From NCBI RefSeq assembly GCF_030519355.1, contig NZ_JAUMKC010000023.1, forward strand, positions 1 through 64,000: a DNA stretch of 64,000 bases, in the 5' to 3' direction. Each line of letters starts with the position of its first letter. Position 1 is the first letter of the stretch. Source of the DNA: Mucilaginibacter sp. L3T2-6. GTDB taxonomy: Bacteria > Bacteroidota > Bacteroidia > Sphingobacteriales > Sphingobacteriaceae. Positions 17,190 to 26,216 of this stretch are shown here, one piece after another. Under the pieces are notes generated by a model. It saw only the letters and a list, made by a program, of their open reading frames with translations. It was not told the DNA's origin and did not search any database. Made by a program: the position numbers and the translations under genes.

Positions 17190-19360
17190 TATTTATGGAT
17201 GAAAATATAATCTCCACCGATGTGCCCGGCCAATTCCAGCGTTCCATAACGCGGCTCCGTTTTCGTCTCAGCTATTACAGCTTCAATAATCTGGTTAATG
17301 AACATCTTTTGCGCTGCTAAGTATTTCTCCTTGTTTTCATACAAAGCCTTGATCAGGTACTTCATAAATACACTTTCGTCAGGCACTTCTGTGTCATTGC
17401 CCGACGTAATAGCCACGCGGCTTACCTTTTCGCTCATCTCGCGCAAGGCAGGGGGCGCATCGGCGCCTAAACCACGGGTTCGGAACACCGAGCCCGAAAA
17501 GCAAGCATCTGTAATAAGCAGTGTATGCCGCGAAGGTATTTTAGCTATCATTTCAAGCACTGTTTTGTTAGGCAGCCAGGTGTTAACATCATTCCGGAGC
17601 GCATCGGTAAGCAGCCAATACCCTTTTTTCTCTTTATTTACCCAAATACCATGACCTGCGTAAAAAATAATCAGGTTATCGTCTGGTTGAATCACATCTG
17701 TAAGTTCTGCAAACTTCTTCTTAAAGTCGTTAACTGCCGGGTTAAAAAGTGTGTATATATTGTCGTCGGCAAAGCTGTAATTATTTTTCAGCACCAGTTT
17801 AAGCTTAATAGCGTCTGCCACCGGATGCTCCAGCGATGGAATATTGGGGTCATCGTAATTTTGAGCAGCAATGATCAGGGCATAGTTCTTTGCCTCCGCC
17901 TTTACCACCGGCACTATCTGCTCATCTTGCTTTATTTCTGCCTTTTTCTCCACTTCAACAAATGTTTGAGCACTGTTACCGGCCATATCGACCGCCTCAA
18001 TTTCGATTTTGTTGTTGCCTTCAGCAAGCTTTATGCTACCCCAGAAAGTGCCGTTAGGCTGGAAGTACAGGTTTTGCCCGTTTGCTTTTACTTCTTTAAT
18101 GCCGGAAGGGTCATTTGCTGATCCCCGAACAGTGATGTCATTACCTGCAGCTACTACTTTCAGTCCTCGGGCAGATGCAGGTTCAGTTATCACAATCTCC
18201 GGCCCGGTTTTGTCCACCTTACGCTCTTTAGCCACCAGTACCTCAATATTAGCCAGGCCCTGCATTGCTACGTCATAACCTTCGTTATACAACAGGGCTT
18301 TTTCGTACTCGGCGCGCGCCTTCTCATATTGCTTAAGCCCCGTATAGGCATCGCCACGAAGCCCATAGTAAAAGGACTTGCCGGGCTGATCGAACTTGAG
18401 ATACAGGTACCGGTATGGCTTTAGCCCTTCACTTGCATATTCCAGCGCTTTATTATACTGATGCTGCGTTATAGCATTGACTGCCCTGATGCGGGCTACC
18501 ATCCTTTCGGTGATAAATAAATTTTTTACAACCAGCCTCGTGTATTCAGCAGATTTTACGGTGTCTCCTTTCAAGGCGTATGTCCACGCGAGGAGGAAGC
18601 GCCCGTTAACGCGGTTGCTCCCCCCCGTTTGTAAAAATGCTGTGGCCAAGTCAATGGCCTTGTCATAATTTTTTGTGATAATGCTTAAGTAAATATCCCC
18701 CGTCGCAACCATGTCTTTCTCGCCCATCTGGCTTAAAACCGGCTGCATTTTTTGAATTATATCCCCGTCGTTATTTAAAAAAGCAACGTACTGTGCCCTT
18801 TGGAAAACGCTCCGTACCGATACACCGCCGATCATGCCCTCCCAACCCGAGTGCTTTGATTTATAATTCTTTTCATTAACGCCCATTTGGATAATTTTTT
18901 CAATATCCGCATAGGCAACCTTCACATCGCCATAAGTAAGGTTAGCGCTTGCCCGGTTAAGCAGTACCAGGAAAATATAGGGTTCAACCGGCTTCAGGCC
19001 TTCCGACAACCCCTTCACGCCGTAGACCATTGTCATTTTAGCATAACGGTCCAGGGCAGTTTGCCCCGCTTTATTCGCACCCCTCATATCGCCTCTTTCC
19101 AGTCGGATCCGGGGCAGGTAATCGATATATTTCCATTCTCCGTCAGAATTGTCCGGCTCTCCCGGATAAACCTCGTTGGCTTCTGCATATAGCCTGTCGG
19201 CTAAAGCTGGATCTTTACTAATATACTTATTCGCATTTTTACGCATTCCCGCCGCTTTCTCATAAAGAGCCTTTGCAACGGCTTTATCTTCCTGAGCTAA
19301 CGCTAATGATGCGTGGAATAAGATAATTACAAAAAAAAGACGGGTAAGTATTTGTCTCAT
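17189..19360 (-). CDS. Exported caspase-family (C14) protease with TPR and Ig-like regions
   Basis: The preferred start (MRQILTRLFFVIILFHASLALAQ) gives 723 residues and a clean signal peptide; an in-frame ATG 13 codons upstream would bury it. Layout in that numbering: TPR-like helical repeats about 30-380; a beta-sandwich linker about 385-470 (PEIVITEPAS ... NNKIEIEAVDMAGN); a caspase domain about 490-723. The catalytic dyad is present: IIFYAGHGIW (His570) and LLITDACFSGS (Cys620). Caspase-like C14 proteases cut after Arg/Lys or Asp; specificity cannot be read here. First gene of the operon with the CHASE2 and FecR-like genes. The exported location is unusual for a death-type protease and suggests envelope targets. 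Confidence 0.85.
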   Translation of the reverse strand: MRQILTRLFFVIILFHASLALAQEDKAVAKALYEKAAGMRKNANKYISKDPALADRLYAEANEVYPGEPDNSDGEWKYIDYLPRIRLERGDMRGANKAGQTALDRYAKMTMVYGVKGLSEGLKPVEPYIFLVLLNRASANLTYGDVKVAYADIEKIIQMGVNEKNYKSKHSGWEGMIGGVSVRSVFQRAQYVAFLNNDGDIIQKMQPVLSQMGEKDMVATGDIYLSIITKNYDKAIDLATAFLQTGGSNRVNGRFLLAWTYALKGDTVKSAEYTRLVVKNLFITERMVARIRAVNAITQHQYNKALEYASEGLKPYRYLYLKFDQPGKSFYYGLRGDAYTGLKQYEKARAEYEKALLYNEGYDVAMQGLANIEVLVAKERKVDKTGPEIVITEPASARGLKVVAAGNDITVRGSANDPSGIKEVKANGQNLYFQPNGTFWGSIKLAEGNNKIEIEAVDMAGNSAQTFVEVEKKAEIKQDEQIVPVVKAEAKNYALIIAAQNYDDPNIPSLEHPVADAIKLKLVLKNNYSFADDNIYTLFNPAVNDFKKKFAELTDVIQPDDNLIIFYAGHGIWVNKEKKGYWLLTDALRNDVNTWLPNKTVLEMIAKIPSRHTLLITDACFSGSVFRTRGLGADAPPALREMSEKVSRVAITSGNDTEVPDESVFMKYLIKALYENKEKYLAAQKMFINQIIEAVIAETKTEPRYGTLELAGHIGGDYIFIHK

Positions 19361-19735
19361 AGTTCGCGAATAGATAAGTTTCCCCGGCATCTCTTCCATA
19401 TTTCTGCTATGAGGATGCTACAGAGGATTAGAATCATTGAAGTTGATAATTTTATGATTTGAAAATATATAATTGATTAATAAATATATAAATCTATTTA
19501 AAACATAAGGGAATAAAAATCTGACGAGCAGAAAAATGAATAGAAAGGTCCGGCAACGGTACGCATAAATACCAATGGGACGTTACAACCATCGTCATTG
19601 GTTCGAAAAATATCTCAGTTATGTGAGCGATAGCCATAGGCAATATAAAACGCCTTACAGCCATACATAGAAAAGGTTACGTTATGCAGAATGTGAATTT
19701 CTGCCGAATCTTTCCAGCTAAATAACGGTGATAAA
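19361..19735. other. Upstream region of the caspase operon
   Basis: About 375 bases between the caspase start and the odhB terminator. The part near 19445-19505 is very A+T rich and should contain the operon promoter, though no clean TAnnTTTG element was found. No coding frame is convincing. A weak CCAATG ... CATTGG palindrome lies near 19572-19603. Confidence 0.4.
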
Positions 19736-19740
19736 CAAAA

Positions 19741-19760
19741 AACCCGGCCTAAGCCGGGTT
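19741..19760. terminator. odhB terminator
   Basis: AACCCGGC-CTAA-GCCGGGTT hairpin flanked by A and T runs, 48 bases past the odhB stop on the minus strand. A diverged duplicate is at 14973-14992. Confidence 0.85.
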
Positions 19761-19807
19761 TACTATTTTATAATACTATAAATCCTCTAATTCCTGCAAA
19801 TCTTAGG

Positions 19808-21403
19808 TTATACCCCCAATAACAATCTTGCAGGGTCTTCCAGCAATTGCTTAACGCGTACCAGGAAACTTACAGACTCACGGCCGTCAATGATGCGGTG
19901 ATCATAGGATAGGGCCAGGTACATCATCGGGCGGATAACTACTTGTCCGTTTACAGCAACGGGGCGCTCAATGATGTTGTGCATACCCAATATGGCCGAT
20001 TGCGGCGAATTCAATATCGGTGTCGACATCATGGAGCCAAACACACCACCGTTAGTGATGGTGAATGTACCGCCGGTCATTTCTTCCAGTGTGAGTTTGT
20101 TTTCGCGGGCTTTAACGGCAAGCGCGGCCACAGCTTTTTCTATTTCGGCCAGGCTCATGCTTTCGGCATTACGTATAACGGGTACCACCAGGCCTTTAGG
20201 GGCCGATACGGCAATAGATATATCGGCAAAGTTGCTGTAAACAATTTCCTCACCTTCAATACGTGCACCAACGGCGGGCCAGTCTTTCAATGCCTCGCAA
20301 ACAGCTTTGGTAAAGAACGACATAAAGCCTAAGCCTACGTTATGTTTCTCTTTAAATTTGTCTTTATATTTAGCACGCAGCTCCATAATCGGCGACATAT
20401 CCACTTCGTTAAAGGTGGTCAGCATCGCTGTTTCATTCTTTACCGATACAAGCCTTTTTGCTACTGTTTTACGCAGCGACGACATTTTTTCGCGACGGTC
20501 AGACCGCGGACCAGACGCAACGGTCTCGGCCTTAGCGGCAGGAGCAGCGGCAGGTTTGGCAGGAGCAGCCGCAGTTCCCGACATTTCTTTTGGAGCCTGT
20601 GGATTTTCTGAAACTTTTTGAGCCAGCAGGGCATCTTCCTTGGTGATACGCCCGGCAACACCGGTGCCGCTTACCGAGCTTGCTTCAACACCTTTTTCGG
20701 CCAGTATTTTTGCTGCAGCAGGCGAAGGGGTGCCCGACGCATAGGTAGTTGCCTTTCCGTTGCTTACCGGTGCAGAAGTGGATGCAGCTTCCGCAGGCTT
20801 AGGGGCCGGGACAGCAGCGCCGGCGCCTTCGATAGTGCAAACCACCGCGCCGATAGGCAATACATCGCCTTCTTTAGCTAAAGTCTTCAATGTTCCCGCT
20901 TTTTCAGCCGTTAGCTCGAATGTCGCTTTGTCTGATTCCAGCTCAGCAATCGCCTCGTCCATTGCTACCGCATCACCATCTTTCTTAATCCAGCGGGATA
21001 ATGTTACCTCCGTTATAGATTCACCAACCGGAGGAACTTTTACTTCTAAAGAACCTGTTGCAGCAGCAGCAGGGGTTGCGGCTGCAGGTGCAGGAGCCGG
21101 GGCGTTAGCAACAACTTCAGGCTGAGGCTGGGCTGCGGGTGCTGCTTCTTTTGCAGGGGCGGCAGCACCGCCATCTTCTATAACAGCAACCGTGGCGCCG
21201 ATAGGCAATACATCACCCTCTTTGGCCGATAGTTTTAAGACACCGGCTTGTTCGGCCGTTAGCTCGAAAGTAGCTTTATCTGATTCTAATTCAGCAATTA
21301 CCTCATCCATCTGCACGGTGTCGCCGTCTTTCTTTTTCCAGCTCGACAGTGTTACTTCGGTAATCGATTCGCCAACCGGCGGAACTTTGATAGTTAAACT
21401 CAT
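19808..21403 (-). CDS. odhB: 2-oxoglutarate dehydrogenase E2, dihydrolipoyl succinyltransferase
   Basis: A 531-residue E2 subunit. There are two lipoyl domains (about 3-76 and 118-192), each with ELESDKATFEL; the lipoylated lysines are Lys43 and Lys159. Ala/Pro-rich linkers join them to a peripheral-subunit-binding domain (about 225-260, TPSPAAAKILAEKGVE). The acyltransferase core (about 300-531) ends YDHRIIDGRESVSFL with catalytic His502 and Asp506. It transfers succinyl groups to CoA in the TCA cycle. Many E2o proteins have one lipoyl domain, so the tandem pair is notable, though seen in this phylum. The odhA gene is upstream with a 155-base gap holding a hairpin cluster. Confidence 0.95.
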   Translation of the reverse strand: MSLTIKVPPVGESITEVTLSSWKKKDGDTVQMDEVIAELESDKATFELTAEQAGVLKLSAKEGDVLPIGATVAVIEDGGAAAPAKEAAPAAQPQPEVVANAPAPAPAAATPAAAATGSLEVKVPPVGESITEVTLSRWIKKDGDAVAMDEAIAELESDKATFELTAEKAGTLKTLAKEGDVLPIGAVVCTIEGAGAAVPAPKPAEAASTSAPVSNGKATTYASGTPSPAAAKILAEKGVEASSVSGTGVAGRITKEDALLAQKVSENPQAPKEMSGTAAAPAKPAAAPAAKAETVASGPRSDRREKMSSLRKTVAKRLVSVKNETAMLTTFNEVDMSPIMELRAKYKDKFKEKHNVGLGFMSFFTKAVCEALKDWPAVGARIEGEEIVYSNFADISIAVSAPKGLVVPVIRNAESMSLAEIEKAVAALAVKARENKLTLEEMTGGTFTITNGGVFGSMMSTPILNSPQSAILGMHNIIERPVAVNGQVVIRPMMYLALSYDHRIIDGRESVSFLVRVKQLLEDPARLLLGV

Positions 21404-21407
21404 TTTT

Positions 21408-21557
21408 TCGATTTGAAAATTTGGTGGTTTGAAGATTTGAAAATGACTATCGAATGGATTTAAGTCAAACGCAAATCTTTAAATTTAATATTTTATAATT
21501 TTAAAATCTGATAAGGGCCAATCTTCAAATTGACACATCGTCAAATTTTTCAAATTA
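21408..21557. repeat. Word-repeat hairpin between odhA and odhB
   Basis: GATTTGAAAATTTG and GAAGATTTGAAAATG on the left (21410-21444) face inverted CTTCAAATTGAC and CAAATTTTTCAAATTAA on the right (21522-21557). Both arms reuse one word, TTTGAA/TTCAAA. It could form a large hairpin in the odhA-odhB transcript. No coding content. Confidence 0.6.
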
Positions 21558-21558
21558 A

Positions 21559-24366
21559 TTAATCTGCTCCAACATTCGCCATTTTCTCGGTGGTTTCCTT
21601 AACAACGGCTTTAACTTTTTTGCCGGCAGGCGTCTCAAAAGCTTTAGCCACAATATGCAGCTGTTGCGCCGCATGCTGTTTGGAGAAGCCTGTAGCAGTA
21701 CTGCTGCCTTCCGGCCGTGATATGATACCCAGATTAACCGTCATGTGGCTATAGAACTTGCGGCAGATATATGGCCATGCGCCCATATTTTCAGGTTCTT
21801 CCTGAACCCAGAAAAACTCATCGGCTTTGGCATAGTTAGCCATCATTTTCTTTATCTGCGTTGTTGGTGTTGGATACAATTGCTCAATCCGCACAATTGC
21901 TACGTCCTTACGCTTATCGGCTTGTTGTTTCTCCAGTAAATCGTAATAGATCTTACCGGTACACATCAATACGCGTTTAACCTTTTTAGGGTCGGCATAT
22001 TGGTCGTCAATCATTTCCTGGAACTTGCCTTTGGTAAAGTCTTCCAGTTTCGATACGCATTTAGGGCTGCGCAATAAGCTCTTCGGTGTAAAAACGATCA
22101 GCGGCTTACGGAAATCGCGCAGCATCTGCCTCCTTAACAAATGGAAGAAGTTTGCCGGAGTGGTACAATTGGCCACCTGTATATTGCTTTCGGCGCAAAG
22201 CTCCATAAAGCGCTCTACACGCGCCGACGAGTGCTCAGGCCCCTGGCCTTCGTAGCCATGCGGCAGCAGCATCACCAAACCATTGCCGCGCTGCCATTTG
22301 GTTTCGGCGCTGGCTATATACTGATCAACAATAATCTGGGCCCCGTTAAAGAAGTCGCCAAATTGTGCTTCCCAAATAGTTAAAGCATTCGGATTTGCCA
22401 AAGCATAACCATACTCAAAACCTAAAACGCCGTATTCGGACAATAATGAGTTATAGATGCTGAATTTTGCAGGTGTATCGATCGTATCAAGCGGAACATA
22501 TTCATCTTCCGAATCTGCCAGGGTTAACACCGCATGGCGATGCGAGAAGGTACCACGTTTTACGTCTTCACCGCTCAACCTTACAGGGTGGCCATTTTTT
22601 AACAGCGTGCCATAAGCCAGCAACTCGCCCATTGCCCAATCGAACACGTGGGTTGTAGTCACCATTTTGCTTCGTTCTTCAAACAGTTTTTCTATTTTCT
22701 TAAAAAACTGTTTACCCTCGGGCAGCACCGTTATTTTTTTACCTATATCAAGCAGTTCCTCTTCGGGCACAGCGGTTTCTACAGGCGTAAAGAATTCTTT
22801 GGTTGTGGCCAGGTGCATACCCTGCCAGGCGCCTTCAAACATATGCACGGTTTCGGTGAATTTCTCTTCGGCTTTTGATTCATCCAGCCTGGTTTGCAGT
22901 TCGGCACGGAATTTCTTTTCCATTTCGGTTGCCAGGTTGGCGTCTATGCTGCCTTCGGCCTGCAATTTCTGCTTGTATATTTCAAGCGGGTTGGGGTGTG
23001 CCTCGATGGCCTTGTATAACAGCGGCTGGGTAAACTTCGGCTCATCAGCTTCGTTATGGCCATAGCGGCGGTAGCAAAGTATGTCGATAAACACATCTTC
23101 GTGGAATACCTGGCGGTACTCCATCGCTAAGTTTACCACGTAAGCCAGGGCTTCAACATCATCGCCATTTACGTGGAAAACCGGTGATAAGACCGTTTTG
23201 GCCACGTCGGTACAATAGGTGCTCGAGCGTGCATCCTTAAAGTTGGTGGTAAAGCCGATCTGGTTATTAATTACCATGTGGATAGTACCGCCGGTACGGT
23301 AACCGTCCAGTTTCTCCATCTGCAACACTTCATAAACAATGCCCTGGCCCGCTACTGAAGCATCACCGTGTATCAATATCGGGGCGATTTTGCTTTCGTC
23401 GCCACCGTACTTAAAGTCTATTTTAGAACGGGTCAGGCCTTCCACAACCGGGTCCACCGCCTCCAGGTGCGAGGGATTGGGGCAAAGGCTCAGGTGTACT
23501 TTTTTGCCGCCTTTGGTTACTACGTCAGTTGAATAACCCAGGTGATATTTAACGTCGCCGCCGATGCCGGCTTCTACGTCGTAGTTTTTACCTTCAAATT
23601 CAGAGAACACCTCCTTATAAGGTTTCTCCATAATATTAGTGAGCACGTTCAGCCTGCCCCGGTGGGCCATGCCGATAATGAACTCCTGTATGCCGAATTC
23701 CGACCCTTTCTGGATCACTGAATCCAGTGCGGGGATCAACGCCTCAGCGCCTTCGAGCGAGAAACGCTTCTGGCCTAAAAACTTGGTACCCAAAAAGCTT
23801 TCGAACACCACAGCTTCGTTCAGCTTATCCAGCATCAGCTTTTTTTCGTCTACCGAGAATGACGGCGTGTTACGCCTGCTTTCCATCCTGTCTTCAAACC
23901 ATTTCAACTTGATTGGATTGCGGATGTACCGGTACTCTGCGCCTATCGACTGGCAATAGGTTTCCTCTAACAGCTGACGGATATCGCGCAAGGTGGCCGC
24001 ACCAAGCCCAACTTCGACACCGGAATTAAAAACGGCGTCCATGTCGGCTTCACTTAAGCCAAATGTCTCTAATTCTTTACCCGGAAAGTACTTGCGTCGC
24101 TCCCGAACGGGGTTAGTTTTAGTAAATAAATGGCCACGCGTACGGTAGCCATCTATCATATTAAGCACGTTAATTTCCTTTAAAAAATGCTCGGGGGTTT
24201 CGCCGCCTGCAGTAGCTGCGGGCGCCGGGTTTTCCCTGCCAAAATCAAACCCTTCAAAAAATTTCTGCCAGCCAAAGTCAACTGATTCAGGGTCTTGTTT
24301 GTATGATTCGTATAGGGAATTGATGTATGCAGCGTTGCCGCTGTTGATATAATTGAGACGATCCAT
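21559..24366 (-). CDS. odhA: 2-oxoglutarate dehydrogenase E1
   Basis: A 935-residue thiamine-diphosphate enzyme. It starts with the E1o N-terminal block (YINSLYESYKQDPESVDFGWQKFF), then IGMAHRGRLN and HGDASVAGQGIVYE of the cofactor-binding region, LPHGYEGQGPEHSSARVERF and FTPKSLLR of the transketolase-like part. It decarboxylates 2-oxoglutarate and passes the succinyl group to odhB. Full length for the family. A TACTTTTG -7 element lies 26 bases upstream. Followed by odhB in the same direction. Confidence 0.95.
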   Translation of the reverse strand: MDRLNYINSGNAAYINSLYESYKQDPESVDFGWQKFFEGFDFGRENPAPAATAGGETPEHFLKEINVLNMIDGYRTRGHLFTKTNPVRERRKYFPGKELETFGLSEADMDAVFNSGVEVGLGAATLRDIRQLLEETYCQSIGAEYRYIRNPIKLKWFEDRMESRRNTPSFSVDEKKLMLDKLNEAVVFESFLGTKFLGQKRFSLEGAEALIPALDSVIQKGSEFGIQEFIIGMAHRGRLNVLTNIMEKPYKEVFSEFEGKNYDVEAGIGGDVKYHLGYSTDVVTKGGKKVHLSLCPNPSHLEAVDPVVEGLTRSKIDFKYGGDESKIAPILIHGDASVAGQGIVYEVLQMEKLDGYRTGGTIHMVINNQIGFTTNFKDARSSTYCTDVAKTVLSPVFHVNGDDVEALAYVVNLAMEYRQVFHEDVFIDILCYRRYGHNEADEPKFTQPLLYKAIEAHPNPLEIYKQKLQAEGSIDANLATEMEKKFRAELQTRLDESKAEEKFTETVHMFEGAWQGMHLATTKEFFTPVETAVPEEELLDIGKKITVLPEGKQFFKKIEKLFEERSKMVTTTHVFDWAMGELLAYGTLLKNGHPVRLSGEDVKRGTFSHRHAVLTLADSEDEYVPLDTIDTPAKFSIYNSLLSEYGVLGFEYGYALANPNALTIWEAQFGDFFNGAQIIVDQYIASAETKWQRGNGLVMLLPHGYEGQGPEHSSARVERFMELCAESNIQVANCTTPANFFHLLRRQMLRDFRKPLIVFTPKSLLRSPKCVSKLEDFTKGKFQEMIDDQYADPKKVKRVLMCTGKIYYDLLEKQQADKRKDVAIVRIEQLYPTPTTQIKKMMANYAKADEFFWVQEEPENMGAWPYICRKFYSHMTVNLGIISRPEGSSTATGFSKQHAAQQLHIVAKAFETPAGKKVKAVVKETTEKMANVGAD

Positions 24367-24391
24367 GAGAAAACCAATCTTTAAAACGGTA

Positions 24392-24399
24392 CAAAAGTA
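24392..24399 (-). promoter_or_regulatory. -7 promoter element of odhA
   Basis: On the minus strand TACTTTTG matches TAnnTTTG, 26 bases upstream of the odhA ATG. A -33 element was not identified. Confidence 0.45.
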
Positions 24400-24629
24400 A
24401 ACATATGTACCCGGAAACTTTGTAATTTATTTATAAAAGTATGCGGTAATTTTTCGAAGTGCGGCTTAATTTGAGTTAATGACCGGCCGTTTACAGGTAA
24501 TTTCCGCAAATATTGGTTACAAAAGTATACCAGTATATTTTTTTCATTAAATGTTATAATTGGATAGGTCAAAATAGGCTTACTGATTTTATTTTCAAAA
24601 TAAAATTACAACGACCTCTCACGCTGTTT

Positions 24630-24731
24630 TTAATGAAATATCCGGCGGAAGAAATTACGCAAATAGCCCAGCCCTTCAAACAGGATGGCAAGCGCGCCGA
24701 TAATAACCGTAAATTGTTCAAACAGGTTCAT
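24630..24731 (-). CDS. Candidate small hydrophobic peptide
   Basis: A 33-codon frame begins MNLFEQFTVIIGALAILFEG and continues LGYLRNFFRRIFH. One membrane-spanning helix (about 8-20) is followed by a basic tail, a layout shared by many small membrane proteins and type I toxins. It starts 53 bases beyond the end of the cryptochrome gene. No ribosome-binding evidence or homology is known to me, so it may be chance. Confidence 0.3.
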   Translation of the reverse strand: MNLFEQFTVIIGALAILFEGLGYLRNFFRRIFH

Positions 24732-24784
24732 AATCACTTATATGACGCCGGGAGGAGGAGATTATTACGGAAGAAGAATAAATA

Positions 24785-26053
24785 TCATATCAGCGCAGGC
24801 AACCAGGTGTCGATGTACCCGCTTGGTGAAGTGTTCTCGGGTAAGGCGGCAACCTGGTAACGGCTTTCACGCGCATCATTAACACCTGCTATAAAGGCCC
24901 AGTTGCCCCAGTTGCTTGCAGGAGAATAATCTACCAGCTTTTCCTCGAAATAAGCAGCGCCTTTTTTCCAGTCGATCTTCAGCTCGTTCACCAGGAAAAC
25001 CGCTGTGATCTGACGACTTTGACTGCTGATATACCCGGTAGCGTTTAGCTCGTGCATTATCGCGTCCACTATCGGCACGCCGGTGCTGCCATTTTTCCAG
25101 CTTTCAAACAGTGCATCATTTTCAATGGCAGTATTATCCTCACTATCTTTACGGGCGATAAATTTCTGCCCGTGTTTTTTAAACATAAACCTGAAGTAAT
25201 CGCGCCAAAGCAGGTCGAGCAAAATATTACCGTATTGGGTGTTGTTTAACTGCTGGTGTTTAACCACTTCCCAATATACCTTACGCAACGATATACAACC
25301 CAGGGCAATCCAGGGCGACAACCTGGACAAGTTAACCTGTGCCCCCTTTTTACCGATCACCAAATGACTGTTCTCCTCAAAAAAGCGGGCGAGCTGCGCC
25401 AGGGCTTCATCTTCGCCGCCAACAAACCGGTTCACTGAGCGCGGGTCGTCCACCGGCTCAGTAAGACCAAGCGTTTGCAGCGTAGGTATTTCACCTGCCT
25501 CACTAATTTCAGGGATTGACAGATGTTCAGGAGTATCCAGACAGGGACGAACGTTGCTGTCGCGTTCGGCCTTCTTTTTAAATACCGCGAAACTATCCGG
25601 AATATCTTTTATCGGGAAGGGCAAGTCTTCTTTATGATATAGCGTATGGCCAATAAAATGTTTCAGGTTAAGCCTTATCTTCCACAGGGCAGCTTCAACC
25701 TGTTCAGAAATATCAGTCTCTTCGCGCGCTACCTCGCGATGGTGGTACACTTCACTAACATGATATTCTTCGGCAAGCTGCGGCAACAACTCTGCCGGGT
25801 TACCCACCCTTACAATCAGTTCACCGCCAATATTCTGCAGATTTTTCCGCAGGTTTGCGACAGACTCAATAAGAAAACGGGCCCGGATGTTACCTGTTTT
25901 GGGATTCCCAGAGGGGTTTTGCCTGAAATAAAAAGGGTCAAAGCAGTATACCGGCAGTATTTTATCCGCTTTACGCACCGCTTCCAATAAAATTTCATTG
26001 TCGTGAATGCGCAAGTCGTTTCTAAACCATACCAGTATCGTTCTTTCACTCAT
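24785..26053 (-). CDS. Cryptochrome-DASH / photolyase family protein
   Basis: From MSERTILVWFRNDLRIHDN the product has about 422 residues: a Rossmann photolyase domain (1-130) and an FAD-binding helical domain, with RLSPWIALGCIS, LLWRDYFRFMFKKHG, DAIMHELNATGYISSQSRQ and YSPASNWGNWAFIAGVNDARESRY. The SRQ/GNWAFIAGV..DAR block fits cry-DASH, which binds FAD and a folate antenna and repairs CPD in single-stranded DNA. The C-terminus ends WLPALI and seems about 10-20 residues short of the relatives I recall. The listed upstream ATG (26087-26089) is less likely. Confidence 0.8.
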   Translation of the reverse strand: MSERTILVWFRNDLRIHDNEILLEAVRKADKILPVYCFDPFYFRQNPSGNPKTGNIRARFLIESVANLRKNLQNIGGELIVRVGNPAELLPQLAEEYHVSEVYHHREVAREETDISEQVEAALWKIRLNLKHFIGHTLYHKEDLPFPIKDIPDSFAVFKKKAERDSNVRPCLDTPEHLSIPEISEAGEIPTLQTLGLTEPVDDPRSVNRFVGGEDEALAQLARFFEENSHLVIGKKGAQVNLSRLSPWIALGCISLRKVYWEVVKHQQLNNTQYGNILLDLLWRDYFRFMFKKHGQKFIARKDSEDNTAIENDALFESWKNGSTGVPIVDAIMHELNATGYISSQSRQITAVFLVNELKIDWKKGAAYFEEKLVDYSPASNWGNWAFIAGVNDARESRYQVAALPENTSPSGYIDTWLPALI

Positions 26054-26167
26054 AGTTAAACAGGGGATTAACTTTATTGCAGTGTACAAATTTGCAATTT
26101 ATTTAATGGTTAACAATAGCTGCGATTAATATTTGACATGGGGGAAACATTGGAAATTAACAAAACA

Positions 26168-26201
26168 TTTTGAATTAAACGACATTTTATCCTTATATTT
26201 G
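26168..26201 (+). promoter_or_regulatory. Promoter of RES-Xre pair
   Basis: TTTTG at 26168-26172, a 21-base spacer, TATATTTG at 26194-26201. It lies just before ATG 26217, and downstream of an earlier in-frame ATG at 26133, so it supports 26217 as the true start. Confidence 0.65.
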
Positions 26202-26216
26202 GTAAAATTGTCGCAA

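Larger units (their letters stand above)
24367..24784. other. Intergenic region between odhA and cryptochrome gene
   Basis: About 420 bases. It holds the odhA promoter and a possible 33-codon frame on the minus strand (24630-24731). Otherwise A+T-rich with no recognised signal. Confidence 0.5.

Noticed and set aside
26133..26216. ATG at 26133 as start of the DUF2384 antitoxin
   Set aside because: A good promoter lies at 26168-26201, downstream of it, and the conserved region starts after 26217.
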